From contig CM042955.1 of assembly GCA_023678885.1 (NCBI GenBank), positions 22,517,835 to 22,581,834 of the forward strand: a stretch of DNA of 64,000 nt, read 5' to 3'. The stretch is from Pogostemon cablin. Its lineage: Eukaryota > Streptophyta > Magnoliopsida > Lamiales > Lamiaceae. Every line of letters begins with the position of its first letter. Position 1 is the first letter of the stretch. Under the pieces are notes generated by a model. The model worked only from the letters and a program-made list of their open reading frames with translations. It had not been told where the DNA came from and ran no database searches. This document shows, one piece after another, positions 34,265-46,568 of this stretch. Position numbers and translations under genes: made by a program.

Positions 34265-35660
34265 ATACATACATATTGAATGGATACTTACACAAGGTAA
34301 ATCAATTACAGATTTGATTCTATCTAATTGTATTTTTTTACCAACACGTTTTTCAACAAATCTATTGCAGATTTTGTGCTATCTAATTGTATTTTAGATT
34401 CAAATCATTTAATTAAATATCTAGATATGCTTCTTTTTTATTTATTAATTATTTTTTATATCTTTTAATTGCAGATTTTGTTTGTCCAACACGGCCTCTA
34501 ACAAATCTATTCCCCTGTTGTAACAGAAAGAAGATCTCGATTAATGGATTTTGAGAGGATAGATCACAGTGTCTTAAAAATTCACACTACAATTATAGCA
34601 TATTTTACAGGAAAAAAATTAAAATAAATATGTTGAGGTGTAATATATATGTTGCCTTCATTATCTCATACATATATAAACCCTTGTGACAAATGGGAAT
34701 TAATGTAAATCTTTTATCAAGATATATGAATGAATTTCATCCATATTTCATATTGATGTCTTAATTTCATATTGACATGGCTAAGCTCTTTAAGTTACAA
34801 CTTGAGTGAATCAATTGTTAGATTTGGCAAACCCTAAAACCCTAAAAATGAAAAGCCTTAACCACACATAACACTATTGAATGGATACTTACACAAGGTA
34901 AATCAATTGCAGATTTTGTTCTATATAAATGTATTTTAGGTTTGAATCATTTAATTAAATATGTAGATTTGAATCTTTTGTATTTTTAATTTATTTTTAT
35001 TATTATGTATCTAAACAATGTAGATTTCATTTTGGCAAACCCTAAATCCTAAATCCTAAAACCCTAAAAATGAAAAGCCTTAACCACACATAATACTATT
35101 GAATGGATACTTACACAAGGTAAATCAATTGCAGATTTTATTCTATATAAATGTATTTTAGGTTTGAATCATTTAATTAAATATGTAGATTTGAATCTTT
35201 TGTATTTTTAATTTATTTTTTATTAATATGTATCTAAACAATGTAGATTTCATTTTGGATATCTTTTAATTGCAGATTTTTTTCTGTCCAACACAGCTTC
35301 CAACAAATCATGCACCTGTTATATACAGAACGAAGATCTCGAATTTGAGAGGATATTTAATAGTATTTTAAAAATCCACACTTCAATTATAACACACATT
35401 ACAAGAAAAAAATTAAAATAAATAATTCATCTCCATTATGTGTCATATATATGTTGTCTTCATTATCTCATAGATATATAAACCCATCTGATAAATGGGA
35501 ATCAATATAAACCATTTATCAATGTAAATTGACGTGGCAAAGCTCTTTTTATTATAACTTGAGTGAATCAATTGTTAAATTTGGCAAACCCTAAACCCTA
35601 AAACCCTAAACCCTGTAACCCTAAACCCTAAACTCTAAACATGACCCTAAACCATATAAA
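34265..35660. repeat. Tandemly duplicated block ending in telomere-like sequence
   Basis: ATTGAATGGATACTTACACA occurs at about 34275, 34875 and 35098, each followed by AAGGTAAATCAATTGCAGATTT-like text. The first and third copies continue into a shared region (GAAGATCTCGA, then TTAAAATAAAT, CATTATCTCATA and ATATAAACCC). The middle copy is a shorter derivative offset by 223 bp. Every copy ends in CCCTAAA-type heptamers followed by AAAATGAAAAGCC or similar. No gene is seen. Confidence 0.7.
35585..35640 (+). repeat. Interstitial telomere-like repeat (CCCTAAA)n
   Basis: About eight full or slightly altered CCCTAAA heptamers occur in a row. Shorter runs of the same motif end the other copies of the block at about 34830-34850 and 35036-35066. 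The plant telomere unit is CCCTAAA, so this is an interstitial telomeric tract or a telo-box cluster. Confidence 0.8.
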
Positions 35661-35934
35661 CCATGATCCCTAAACCACATATACACTACAGTAACAGTAA
35701 GATACCCACCTAAAATAGATGAATACAAAAAGATTAAAAAAAACCTTTTTATCATTGTCATAATGTCGTGCAGTTGTGCAGTGTTGAAGGATTCTCTATC
35801 AAGTGTCATGTATATCACGTTATATTTTCCTGTGAGGTGTAATTATTTTCGTGATATACGTGTCGATTTATATGACTCATGTAAACCCTATTTAAAGGTA
35901 GAGAGGCTTGAAAGAAAATAAACACTAAATCCAG

Positions 35935-36728
35935 GATGAATCGTAGGGGTAAGTCACGTTCATATGTAAATCTATAATAGGTTTTTCTTGTGGCGCTGAT
36001 TATTCTTCTATTTAAATTTTCCTTTCGTATTTAACATCATCCAACTTTGGAAAGTTATTTGTAGTGACTCTTTTTCGTTTTATTTCACCAAAAATAGGAT
36101 GCAAGTCAAACAAAAGGATCGATCAGATGTTTGAGGAGTATAAAAAATGGACAACAATTGAAGAAAAGTGTTTGCTGGAAATCGTGTAGGAGTTTTGGAT
36201 GGATAGGAAAGTTCTGAACTTGAGTCCCTCAGCTGAAATTCTCGAAGAAATTGTGAGTGTTGCTCAGTATAGAATCGGTCCACACATAGGGGCGAAGACT
36301 GTCTCCAAGAAGTTAACAGACTTGGCTAAGCGTTATCGACTCTACCTTAAAATCTCGAAAGAACCGGGTGTATCATTCAACTCTAGATCTGATAAGTTTG
36401 AAGCCAACCAGAATACATAGGACCGTATAATTCAGGCACAATATTATAGTACTTTCTTTTTAAATTCTTATTTATTCAACTACGGCGTTTCTTAATTTCT
36501 TGTACATGTTTTCAGTTGGAACCCCTCGCAGCCAAGTTCATCTCTGAACCTGAGCCACTGTGGTGGGACATGGACATTACATTCTCGATTATGGATCATT
36601 TCAAAAGATATGCCTACGGCCGTGGTAGTGGATTAGGACGCCAGAAAAATAAACAAATTGTGGGACTGGAGGGTAGTGATGCTGATGACGGGGTGGTTGA
36701 GGACGGTGATCCACTTGATAATATATAG
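35935..36728 (+). pseudogene. Second Myb/SANT-like domain gene, pseudogene
   Basis: A small first exon ATGAATCGTAGGG is followed by GTAAGT. After an intron and acceptor AAAATAG (about 36097) the frame reads KSNKRIDQMFEEYKKWTTIE and EKCLLEIV, then TAG near 36187. It continues EFWMDRKVLNLSPSAEILEE and DLAKRYRLYLK to a TAG at 36418-36420, which sits where Trp is expected (NQNT*DRIIQ). A last exon begins after TTTTCAG at 36515 and reads LEPLAAKFISEPEPLWWDM, ending at TAG 36728 with an acidic tail. The W-x6-CLLEI pattern is that of plant Myb/SANT-like domains found in transposon-derived genes. Two stops make it defective. Confidence 0.5.
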
Positions 36729-36994
36729 GGAGTTACCTTGAAAGTAAGACACTTGGTGAATGTTCCGTCGAGAAGAAACCCTTCTTACATAATAGATGCA
36801 TATTTAAGACTTATTTTGCAATTTGCTTTGTTGTTGTAACTTGAAACAGGAGAATCTCATGCCTGTTTAATTTTCAAATCTCGATGTAGTACCACCTCCA
36901 TGTAGATGGTTTTCCCTTTCCCTATATGTCGGTGATTATGTGACCTTTACGAATCTATTTTATTTAGACCCTTTTTAATTAAAGCCCAAGTAGA
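36729..36994. other. Non-coding; transition into the tandem array
   Basis: No gene is present. From 36979 AAAGCCCAAGTAGATATTTTC resembles the phrase of the ~181-bp units at 3150-4262, linking that family to the array that starts here. Confidence 0.4.
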
Positions 36995-39215
36995 TATTTT
37001 CATAAGTAGGCTTATATTTTCGATTAGGCTGTGTTTCATCCGTCAAAGCCCAAGTACCAGGTTTTTGTTGCCGATTGAGTTGGGAATTATGTTATCAAAG
37101 ATGACACCGGCCCAATCTTTTAAGCACTCTCTATTAAACTACACGACATTTATAACAATTCTGACCCAAATTAAGGAGAACTATAAATAACATTGGGCTG
37201 TGTTTCATCCATCAAAACCCAAGTACCAGGTTTTTGTTGCCGATTGAGTTGGAATTTATGTTGCCACTACCAAACATGATCCCGGCCCAATCTTTTAAGC
37301 ACTCTATATTACACTAAACGATATTTATAACAATTCTAACCTGAATTAAGGAGAACTATAAATAACATTGGGTTGTGTTTCATCCGTCAAAGCCCAAGTA
37401 CCAGGTTTTTGTTGCCGATTGAGTTGGGATTTATGTTGCCACTATCAAAGATGACACCGGCCCAATCTTTTAAGCACTCTATGTTAAACTACATGACATT
37501 TATAATAATTCTGACTCGAATTAAGGAGAACTATAAATAACATTAGGCTGTGTTTCATCCGTCAAAGCCCAAGTACTAAGTTTTTTATTGCCGATTGAGT
37601 TAAAATTTATGTTGCCACTGTTAAAGATGACACCCGGCCCAATCTTTTAAGCACTCCCTATTAAACTACACGACATTTATAACAATTCTGACCTGAATTA
37701 AGGAGAACTATAAATAACATTGGGCTGTGTTTCATCCGTCAAAGCTCAAGTACCATGTTTTTTTGCCGATTGAGTTGGGATTTATGTTGCCACAAACAAA
37801 GATGACACCTGCCCAATCTTTTAAGCACTCTCTATTAAAATACACAACATTTATAACAATTCTGACCCGAATTAAGGAGAACTATAAATAACATTGGGCT
37901 CAGTTTCATCTGTCAAAGCACAAGTACCAGGTTTTTGTTGCCGATTGAGTTGGAATTTATGTTGCCACTATCAAAGATGACCCCGTCCCAATCTTTTAAG
38001 CACTCTCTATTAAACTACACGACATTTATAATAATTCTGACCCGAATTAAAGAGAACTATGAACAACATTGGGCTATCTTTCATCCGCCAATGCCCAAGT
38101 ACCAGGATTTTGTTACCGATTGAGTTGGAATTTATGTTGACACTACCAAACATGACCCCGGCCCAATCTTTTAAGCACTCAATATTACACTACACCACAT
38201 TTATAACAATTATAACCCCAATTAAGGAGAACTGTAAATAACATTGGGCTGTGTTTCATCCGTCAAAGCCCAAGTACCAGGTTTTTGTTGCTGATTGAGT
38301 TGGGATTTATGTTGCAACTATCAAAGATAACACCGGCCCAATCTTTTAAGCACTCTATGTTAAACTACACGACATTTATAACAATTCTGACCCGAATTAA
38401 GGAGAACTATAAATAACATTGGGCTGTGTTTTACCCGTCAAAGCCCAAGTACCAGGTTTTTATTGCCGATTGAGTTGGAATTTGTGTTGCCACTATCAAA
38501 GATGACACCGGCCCAATCTTTTAAGCACTCCCTATTAAACTACACGATATTTATAACAATTCTGACCCGAATGAAGGAGAACTATAAATAACATTGGGCT
38601 ATGTTTCATCCGTCAAAGCCCAAGTACCAAGTTTTTGTTGCCGATTGAGTTGGGATTTATGTTGCCACAAACAAAGATGACACCGGCCCAATCTTTTAAG
38701 CACTCTCTATTAAACTGCACGATATTTTTAACAATTCTGACCTGAATTAAGGAGAACTATAAATAATATTGGGCTGTGTTTCATCCGTCAAAGCCCAAGT
38801 ACCAGGTTTTTGTTACCAATTGAGTTGGAATTTATAAGATGACACCGGCCCAATCTTTTAAGCACTCTCTATTAAACTACACGACATTTATAACAATTCT
38901 GACCCAAATTAAGGAGAACTATAAATAACATTGGCCTAGTTTCATCCGTCAAAGCCCAAGTACCAGGTTTTTATTGCCGATTGAGTTAGAATTTATGTTG
39001 CCACTATCAAAGATGACACTAGCCCAATCTTGTAAGCACTCTCTATTAAACTACACGACATTTATAATAATTTTGACCCGAATTAAGGAGAATTATAAAT
39101 AACATTGGGCCCAGTTTCATCCGTCAAAGCCCAAGTACCAGGTTTTGGTTGCCAATTGAGTTCATATTTATGTTGCCAATACCAGAGATGAGTCTGACCC
39201 AATAATCAAGTAGTA
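36995..39215 (+). repeat. Tandem array, 13 units of ~175 bp
   Basis: The landmark GTGTTTCATC (with variants) recurs at 37031, 37200, 37375, 37550, 37727, 37901, 38076, 38251, 38426, 38601, 38776, 38937 and 39112. The spacing is 175 bp for eight of twelve steps, the others being 161-177. A unit reads AACATTGGGCTGTGTTTCAT, CCGTCAAAGCCCAAGTACC, AGGTTTTTGTTGCCGATTG, AGTTGGGATTTATGTTGCCA, ATCTTTTAAGCACTC, and GACCCGAATTAAGGAGAAC. Two short frames (37935-38241) are products of the repeat. The GTTGCCGATTGAGTTG core and CCAAGTA phrase are shared with the array at 3150-4262. Confidence 0.92.
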
Positions 39216-39681
39216 AAATATTATTTCTTAGTTGTGTTGAACTTGGCACTTATAATAAATTATAATATTAATAATAATATTATTAATATTAGTGTGATGA
39301 TATTTAATAAATATATAATAAAGACAATAAATAAATAATAATATATTTATAAGACAGATAGGGGGAAATATGATTTTCTTTTATTTTTATGTTTTTTTAT
39401 TTTATTTAAACGGATATATTATTAAGTAGAATTCTAATTGACTTTTTTGCAAATAACGTCGATTAAATCATACACAACATAACTAGAATATTAGGACACA
39501 TAATATTAACCTGGAACTTAATTAAGTCCCTGCAGTAATGGGTCACGTACAATACTGGCATATATCCCAATCAGATCATTTTTACATCATCAAAGAGATA
39601 CAAGGTGCAGTGACAAAGTAGAAAGGTATTAAAACAAAAAATACACGCGATGCACATGTAAAATGTTAATGCATGGTCTCT
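39216..39681. other. AT-rich non-coding
   Basis: Only AT-rich sequence with TAATA-type simple repeats is seen between the array and the Ulp1 pseudogene. Confidence 0.4.
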
Positions 39682-42600
39682 TTAGTTTCGAAGGGCATAC
39701 AAATCTCTACAGAGCAGTCGTCTATATTCATCAATATTCATTTTTTTCAGTGTGTCCAATGACCTTAGCCCTATTGCAACCTCAGGATAAAGGCAGCAAA
39801 ATAAACCACAATCATTGCCAGTCACCTGTTGTGGTAATTTTGTTACCTTCTCAACTTTGAAAGCCCGCTTCATATCAACGACTTTCCTGATGTTGAAATG
39901 GTCAAGTAGGCCGCTAATTACCCTCCCAAACATCTGAAATTGTGGAATGTAGAATCTCCTCGTTGTTCTAAAGCTCGAATCATATATCATGATCTTATTA
40001 TTACGAAACTGAACTTCATACAGAACTCAATGATTGCCACAGACATGGGCCACTCAAAAGAACTTTTCCACTTCATTCCAATTCTGAGCAAAACCTCCTT
40101 TAGGGAATTCACCTATCGCGTAGCTCAAGAACGTCTTCTCATTCTCTTCCCAGTCCCAAACTTCTTCCCTTTTCATGGCTTCCCCCCATACCCCAGCAAT
40201 GCCTGTCACCCTTTGCTGTACCTCAAATACAATGGATTCAAATGGATGGCCAAAAAAATCACAAATTTATAAAACACAACACTGGTTAACAAAAAGTTGT
40301 ATTCATACCCAGTAAATGAACTCTACAACAGTCCACCCAGTAGCACGACACTACGAAGAACTTTTCACATTATGGACCACGAGCTTAATCAGCATATCAA
40401 GCATTTGAGATGTCAAAATAATATAGTTTTCAGTTCGGCGTCACTTTAATTCGTATATATTCAATCATCCATCACATATACATCATTGCCTATCCATTCT
40501 CCGGATTTGAATAGACAATAAAAAAAGGATGGCTGCACAGATGATTGAAATCCATGCCTTATGGTTATAAAACCGTTGTCCACTTTCTTATTTGCCGAGT
40601 ACCATGCATTGAAGGAATTTGCAAAATGATCAGCACAGTCATCAACAGGTGTTTCTGGACAGGACACACAGGCCACTTTTCTCTTTTTTTGGCGTCCACT
40701 CTTCCAATCTATAGCAATCTTCACCCCAGGATTGTATTTCCCCCTACCTCGTCCTATTTTTTTTACAGATGTCGTTTGCAGATTACCCTAAAAATAAAAT
40801 GAACATTTCAATTGAGATTATCTTTTGGTTATAAAAATGGTCTAACTAATACAAGTATCATCCAATTTATTAATGGGAATGTTGTTCCCTTAAACACCTC
40901 AAACACAGCGTCCTCAGTCATCGCTACTGAACAATACCCAGTTTTTCCTGCCGCATACACCTCTATAGACTGTCAATTTAAAAAGGACAACATTAATAAT
41001 AATTTTCTTAGAGGAGCCACGTAGAAAATTCAATCATTATTTAAGTGCAACACACAAATTTCCTGCATGACATATATTAATTTACCTTGCATAAACGATC
41101 TACTTCAGCAGGCATATTGCCCTCCTCTTACCCAATTTCACCTGTCCTGGTGAGAACACCAATGTCATTCTTCTCATTTTCATGGCTACAATACGTGGGA
41201 ATATCAACTGCCTGCATTAAACCATGCTTATAAACTGCCTGCATTAATTCACAATGTTATACCACAAAAAACATTAAATGCACAATACCTTATTCTCACA
41301 ATCGACATTCACTACAGGTGATACTGGTACTCCATTATCATTTTTTCCCGTGTTTACATCACCCGTGTAAGGTTCTGCAACTCCGACTGGTTCAGGGGAC
41401 TGATTTTGGTCCGCGAAACCCTCTTCCGTAGTTCCTTGCATGATGCCAAAATGGAGCATCAGCATATGAATATTACGGCTGCGTTCTTCTAGCCTGCTCT
41501 GTGTTTTTTCATTCTCACTCACCAGGTGCCTCACCAGTCGATATATCTCTCTGTTAGATGGTGTTGTATCACCATCTCGCAAGACCATATTATCTACATC
41601 ATGCCTTTTCCATCAGCTGATGAGTGCGCTCTCTTTATTGCATCTTCAAACTGAACGTCCTCCACTGTCTCCTTTAATAGCACTGTCTCCCACTAGACAG
41701 CACTCAAATAGCATGAGGCTAACTCCTCATCAGCAGTGGGCTCCAACCATCTCTTAATGACAACCTACAGATGCACAAAATAAAAACATTAAAGTGCTTA
41801 CTCTAACCCTTTTCACCACTTCATCTGATACACTATTCAAAAAGTTAACACAACATACGTGATCTCCACTCAGATCATCTCTGCGAAGATCCATGAAAAC
41901 TGACTTCTTCAGATCTGAAGAACGTAGAGTAGAACAGCACGACCATCGAAGGATTCTGGGGATTTCAGTGTTCTTCAGAATGCAATATCTCGGGGAAAGA
42001 GCTGTTATTACTTCATAAGCCCAGATAAGTAAAGCATACGTAAACCCGTTAGCATCTACAAACTTCCTAAAAATCTTAGTTATCTTTCTCGAATCATTTT
42101 GTTCACTTCCACATGGTCTAAGGCTACGTCTAATATCGGAAGCCAAGAATTCCCAGGATACTCTACCCCACGGATACGAGTTGAACATCTCCAAATCACC
42201 CGCCAGCCAAATACAATGCATATCAACCTTCTTGGGCCCGTGCCCTTTGCTCAAAAGCATCCCATATACCACCCATAACAAAGGTAACTTCACACTATCA
42301 TCGCTACCTCCATTCTGCTTAAGGCTTTTCTTGAATGCCGACTCTATCATGTTCACAGTAACTACATCGGCATCAAGGTGTCATTTTTTTAATGTATCGC
42401 TCTCAACTGTTCTAGGTTTGGAACCGAAGTTTAACCCCGTTACAAGGGCTAACTCGCACGGCCCAAACACTGCCTGCTGCCTATTCACATGAAATACTAT
42501 TTGGTCTGTGCATTCTGACGTGCCCTGCGAGTAAAGCAATTGCAAGTAAAGCTGCTCTTGAAAATTCATTGGGGGGATTATCAAGAAATGCCCAAAGCAG

Positions 42601-42722
42601 CTCTGCTCGAACTGCTTGAGCTATGTAGCATTTAAACCCTTCTTAATCTTGGCAATCACTGACATGTCATAGCAATCTGCCACCCTTGCAAAGTGCCGAT
42701 CTTGATGACTTACGAGAGCCAT
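39682..42722 (-). pseudogene. DUF1985-Ulp1 cysteine peptidase pseudogene (MULE-associated type)
   Basis: From ATG 42722 the minus strand reads a DUF1985 domain (SVIAKIKKGLN, SCFGHFLIIPPMNF, FGPCELALVTGLNFG), with in-frame TAG near 42625 and TGA at 42381-42383. It continues to GDHVCCVNFLNSVSDEVVKR, ending at an intron near 41790. A middle exon follows (WLEPTADEELASCYLSAV, then TAG; DGDTTPSNREIYRLVRHL). The C-terminal Ulp1 (C48) catalytic domain is in pieces: FFYCLFKSGEWIGNDVYVMD (about 40500), VCGNH (His, 40040), IMIYDSS (Asp, 39990) and QQVTGNDCGLFCCLYPEV (Gln and Cys, about 39800). The catalytic residues are still encoded, but a TGA directly follows the His where Trp is usual. DUF1985-Ulp1 genes are known as cargo of plant MULEs. 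It is defective. Confidence 0.8.
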
Positions 42723-44515
42723 GGTCAGACCACCTGCAATATGTCACATGTACACTGCCTTTAACATTGTATCTATATGAATATCATTCAAAAACTACCA
42801 TGCAATAGGCCATTAAAACACATATTTCACCAGAACACTTCTATTATGCCTATTAATTTACAGATGGACTCAGTTATCAGCTTTTTCCTTGAATTTACAT
42901 CGACGAGCATCAGCACTGCCTACTGAATTTATAATAATTCATCAGATATAAACATCTACGATCTACACCATCCAAATATGCTATGGTTGTAAAAACTTAT
43001 AGATACTTCATTGTACTGGGTGGAATAAATAACTTGGAAATTTCTCAAATCTTTATTCTGTTCTATTTAACATTTACAAAAATCAACATCCTCTACACAG
43101 GTCGCCCATGCAATTATCTATCTAAGCCATCCACCAAACAATATCAATACATGTATTACCTGTACTCTCCAACTACCAGATTCGCGAGCCTGTACTCACT
43201 TCCCACCAGAGGGATGTACTCTGCTTTTTTCTCCGATGATACCAACTTTTTTTAAATTAATGCAGCCGAGAGGATTGCTTCTTCTCTTCTCAGCTCCTGG
43301 ACTTTTCAAATTTAGGCATAGATCTCTTCTTCGATGATCCAAAAATATTCAAAACATTTAGGGATTAGGGTTATATAAGGTCCAAATTTCAATTAAGGGT
43401 TCTCCCCCCCCAATTAGGCAATCCAGATTAGTGGTTTATATAACCAAATCGATTTGCCACATTAATAAACCGGCCGGTCTGATAAGGGACATCATAGTAA
43501 TTACACCCACTAAATTGTTATATTCAAGGGAAAACTGAGTGGTTGGTGGAAAAACTTGTAACCTTCTACCCACTTGCATAGAATTTCAATTTTACAGTAA
43601 TTTATTTTTAATCATGGGTCTCACCCATTGAGTGTTGTTAGTCTTTTAAGTCAATAAAATGCAACTTTGCTAGGTTAATGAAAGATGAAGGGTACATTTG
43701 ATTCTTTAAAAAAGTTAAAGGGCTTAGATGTTAAAAAAAGAAGATTGAGGGTGTGTTTGATCCTCAAGAATAAATTGAGGGGCATATATGACCTTTTGCC
43801 CCTTTTAGTTTTTACTTAGTTTTATTGACTTTTGAGAATGATGCAATAATTTATAAAATATGTTTTGTTAGATGCAGATAACAAATTGGAAATGAAGATG
43901 TATGTATTATTAGATTTTAGGCCGGGTTGATGTGATATTTTTCAGTTTTTAATAGTGCACGCAAATTATTTTGGTATGAATAAAACAAAAAGTGTGAAAT
44001 AATCTTGTAGTGAAGGAAATATTATTAATTTATATGTAGATTTCAGAAATCTATGAGCATAGAAGCATGGTATTAATACTACTGGTTGTGTGTAGAAAGT
44101 ATTTTTTATTCCAAACAAATTCTAATTTTTTTTTAAGTGTACATTTCATACATTAATTTGATTAGAAATTTTGTGCAGACTTTTTGTGAATCAATTTAAT
44201 TCAGACAATCTGAATGTCTACTTATTTCATCTCCTATACAACAATAAACCTTTACTTTACTAACCTTTCATTTATAGTTTTATTAATTTTTAAATTCGGT
44301 ATATTATCACTCAGCATTCGGTTTCCTGAATCAATTTTATGTATTGTCTCATACGTCATTAATTATTTAATTGATTCATAAAATGAAAATAAAAATAAAA
44401 ATTCAACCATTGCTAGGGTTTATACTTTATAGTTTCATTTAAAAATATAGTAGTACTAGTTTTCGGATAATCCTCTCTTTTAAGTGTCATTTATCCAACA
44501 ATAGAACATATCAGA
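42723..44515. other. Non-coding upstream of the Ulp1 pseudogene; MULE-end-like phrase at 43487
   Basis: No gene is supported. GGGACATCATAGTAATTACAC at about 43487 resembles the outer ends of the foldback element at 8868-10045, so the right end of the Ulp1-bearing element may lie near here. A C homopolymer is present at 43407-43414. Confidence 0.3.
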
Positions 44516-44799
44516 TACTTCCTCCGTCCTGAAAAACTTTTCACCTCTACTGTTCCACGTTATTTAAGAAAATTTGTACTTTTTGACCAACTTTATTGAC
44601 TTTGAAGGGTATAGTAGTATTTTTAGGTAATAAAAAAGTATAAAGTAATGATAAGTGTGAGAAAAAGGAATGGCAAATTTGAAATTAAAGTAACTTTTGA
44701 GGTCGTTGAATAAAGTAATGTTTCCTTTTTGGGGGTGAAAGGTTTTGTGGGACAAACAAATGAGAAAAGTGAGAAAAATATTATGCAACGGAGGGAGTA
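44516..44799. mobile_element. Stowaway MITE 1
   Basis: The element runs from TACTTCCTCCGTCC to GGAGGGAGTA, with TA at both edges and inverted ends. It is 284 bp, AT-rich and non-coding. Stowaway elements are non-autonomous Tc1/mariner derivatives. Confidence 0.8.
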
Positions 44800-45069
44800 T
44801 TACATAAAAAATGACACAGGGAAACTATGTCGCCTGTTAGGTATTACAACTCCTATTAAGCTGTTGGATAAATGTCACATAGGAATTAATCTATATACTT
44901 GTGAGTTGTGTGTGATCGATCACAATTTACGTTTTTAAATAATTATCATTTTCTATTAAAATTTCAATGTTAGTATCATTTTTCATTAATTTGAGTATCA
45001 CTTTTTACTAAAATATTCATGAGAGGATCTCATACAAGTATTTGCAAAGTTTTTACCAAAGATATTACG

Positions 45070-45365
45070 TATCTCCTTTCATCCCAAGAATACTTGCACA
45101 CTTTTTATTTCGGTCCGTTCCAAGAATAATTGCACACCCTTAAAATGAAAACAATACACAATATCAATAAGCTTACAATGCTACAATATTATTAAACTGT
45201 CATCTTCTTTACATACAATCTAGTCAAAGTCAACTATATGATACATTTTATTCTATTCAATTATCCAAAATATCACTTCTCTTTCATACATCATTAAAAC
45301 AAAATAAGTTAGTTTTCTTAAACTTCATGCTACCAAATACGTGCATGTATTTTTGAGACAGAGTA
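45070..45365. mobile_element. Degenerate Stowaway-like MITE
   Basis: TATCTCCTTTCATCCCAAG with AATACTTGCACAC on the left pairs imperfectly with the reverse complement of GTGCATGTATTTTTGAGACA followed by GAGTA on the right. The ends have decayed compared with neighbouring copies. Confidence 0.4.
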
Positions 45366-45554
45366 AGTATCACTTTTTATTATCATTATCATTTTTCATT
45401 AATTTGAGTATTATTTTTACTAAAATATTATCATAACTTATATGTCTCATGAAAGTTTTCCCATGAGACAATCTCACACAAGTGTTTGCAAGATGAAAGG
45501 TTCAGATTTTTCTCTAACATATATGTCACTCATTCTAAAACGTGTAATAAAAGA

Positions 45555-45761
45555 TACTCCCTCCGTCCGGTTCTAAGGTATTCATTTGTTTTTTACACGT
45601 GGATTAATGAGTATTATTATTATATGTAAAGTGGGTAGTTGTATTAGAGGAAAGTGGTGGGCTATATTGTGCACTTTTTTACTAAATAGGAAAAATTGAT
45701 ACCTTTGAAGCAGACGCAAAAAATAGTAAAATGAATGCCTTAGAAGCGGACGGAAGGAGTA
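45555..45761. mobile_element. Stowaway MITE 2
   Basis: The left end is TACTCCCTCCGTCCGGTTCT with AAGGTATTCATTT. The right end, inverted, is TACTCCTTCCGTCCGCTTCT with AAGGCATTCATTT. It is 207 bp and TA-flanked. Confidence 0.88.
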
Positions 45762-46568
45762 TAACGCAAATATATAAAATGATATTCAGTGTCCCTAACA
45801 AGAGATTCGGATATGACGAAAAGGGCCTAATTTAAAAATATTCTGGAAAAAAAATCAAGCCAATGTTGTGTACGGATAAAACTTGCATATCCCGATCGAG
45901 TACACCGTGCACTCAAATTCGGTAGCTTTAGAAAGTTGTACTTTTTATTAAAAAAATAATTTTTCAAAAAAATAAAATCTTATTCAAACATTAAATATTA
46001 TTCATATTGTAACGACACAAACTTGTGTAAACTGAGCTCACGATGTAAATCTTGTGATCCTCACTTCCAATCTTATATATCTTATGTATTGCTATATATT
46101 TAAATTAAAAAAATCACAAAATTTACAAGAATTTATAACGAAAACTCGATTTAAAAGAGAATATTTTTTTAACAAAGCCTTCAATAAGAAATAATATCAT
46201 TATAAATTTAAGTGTATATTATATCTTTAAACTTCTCGTTGTGTATAACTGCAATCGGTGAGAGATACAAATCTACGAGCAAACGTCACTTCATAAATGT
46301 TACATGCATGTATGTCATTAATGCTCATTTAATGCTCTTAAATCACATATTAACTACACCTTAATAATCAATGTACTGAGAACTTCAATCTACTCACTGT
46401 CTCCTACATTTTTTATATTCAAATTATTTTTTCTAAGAATAAGAGCCCGTATTTTTTTTACTAGATTTCCTTTCTTAAATAATACACCGTACAGTACCAT
46501 TTTATTTTTTCAAAAATTTGTTTGAAACCGTTGCGCGAAATAGCTTCCATGAGACAATTAAAAATCGA

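Noticed and set aside
37935..38241. Two similar small plus-strand proteins
   Set aside because: They are translations of the 175-bp array and not conserved in frame across units.
36995..39215. CRISPR-like array
   Set aside because: The repeats are ~175-bp contiguous units without unique spacers, in a plant genome; this is a satellite-type array.
36995..39215. Centromeric satellite
   Set aside because: The period is suggestive, but only 13 units are present among pseudogenes and MITEs. Nothing shows a centromere.
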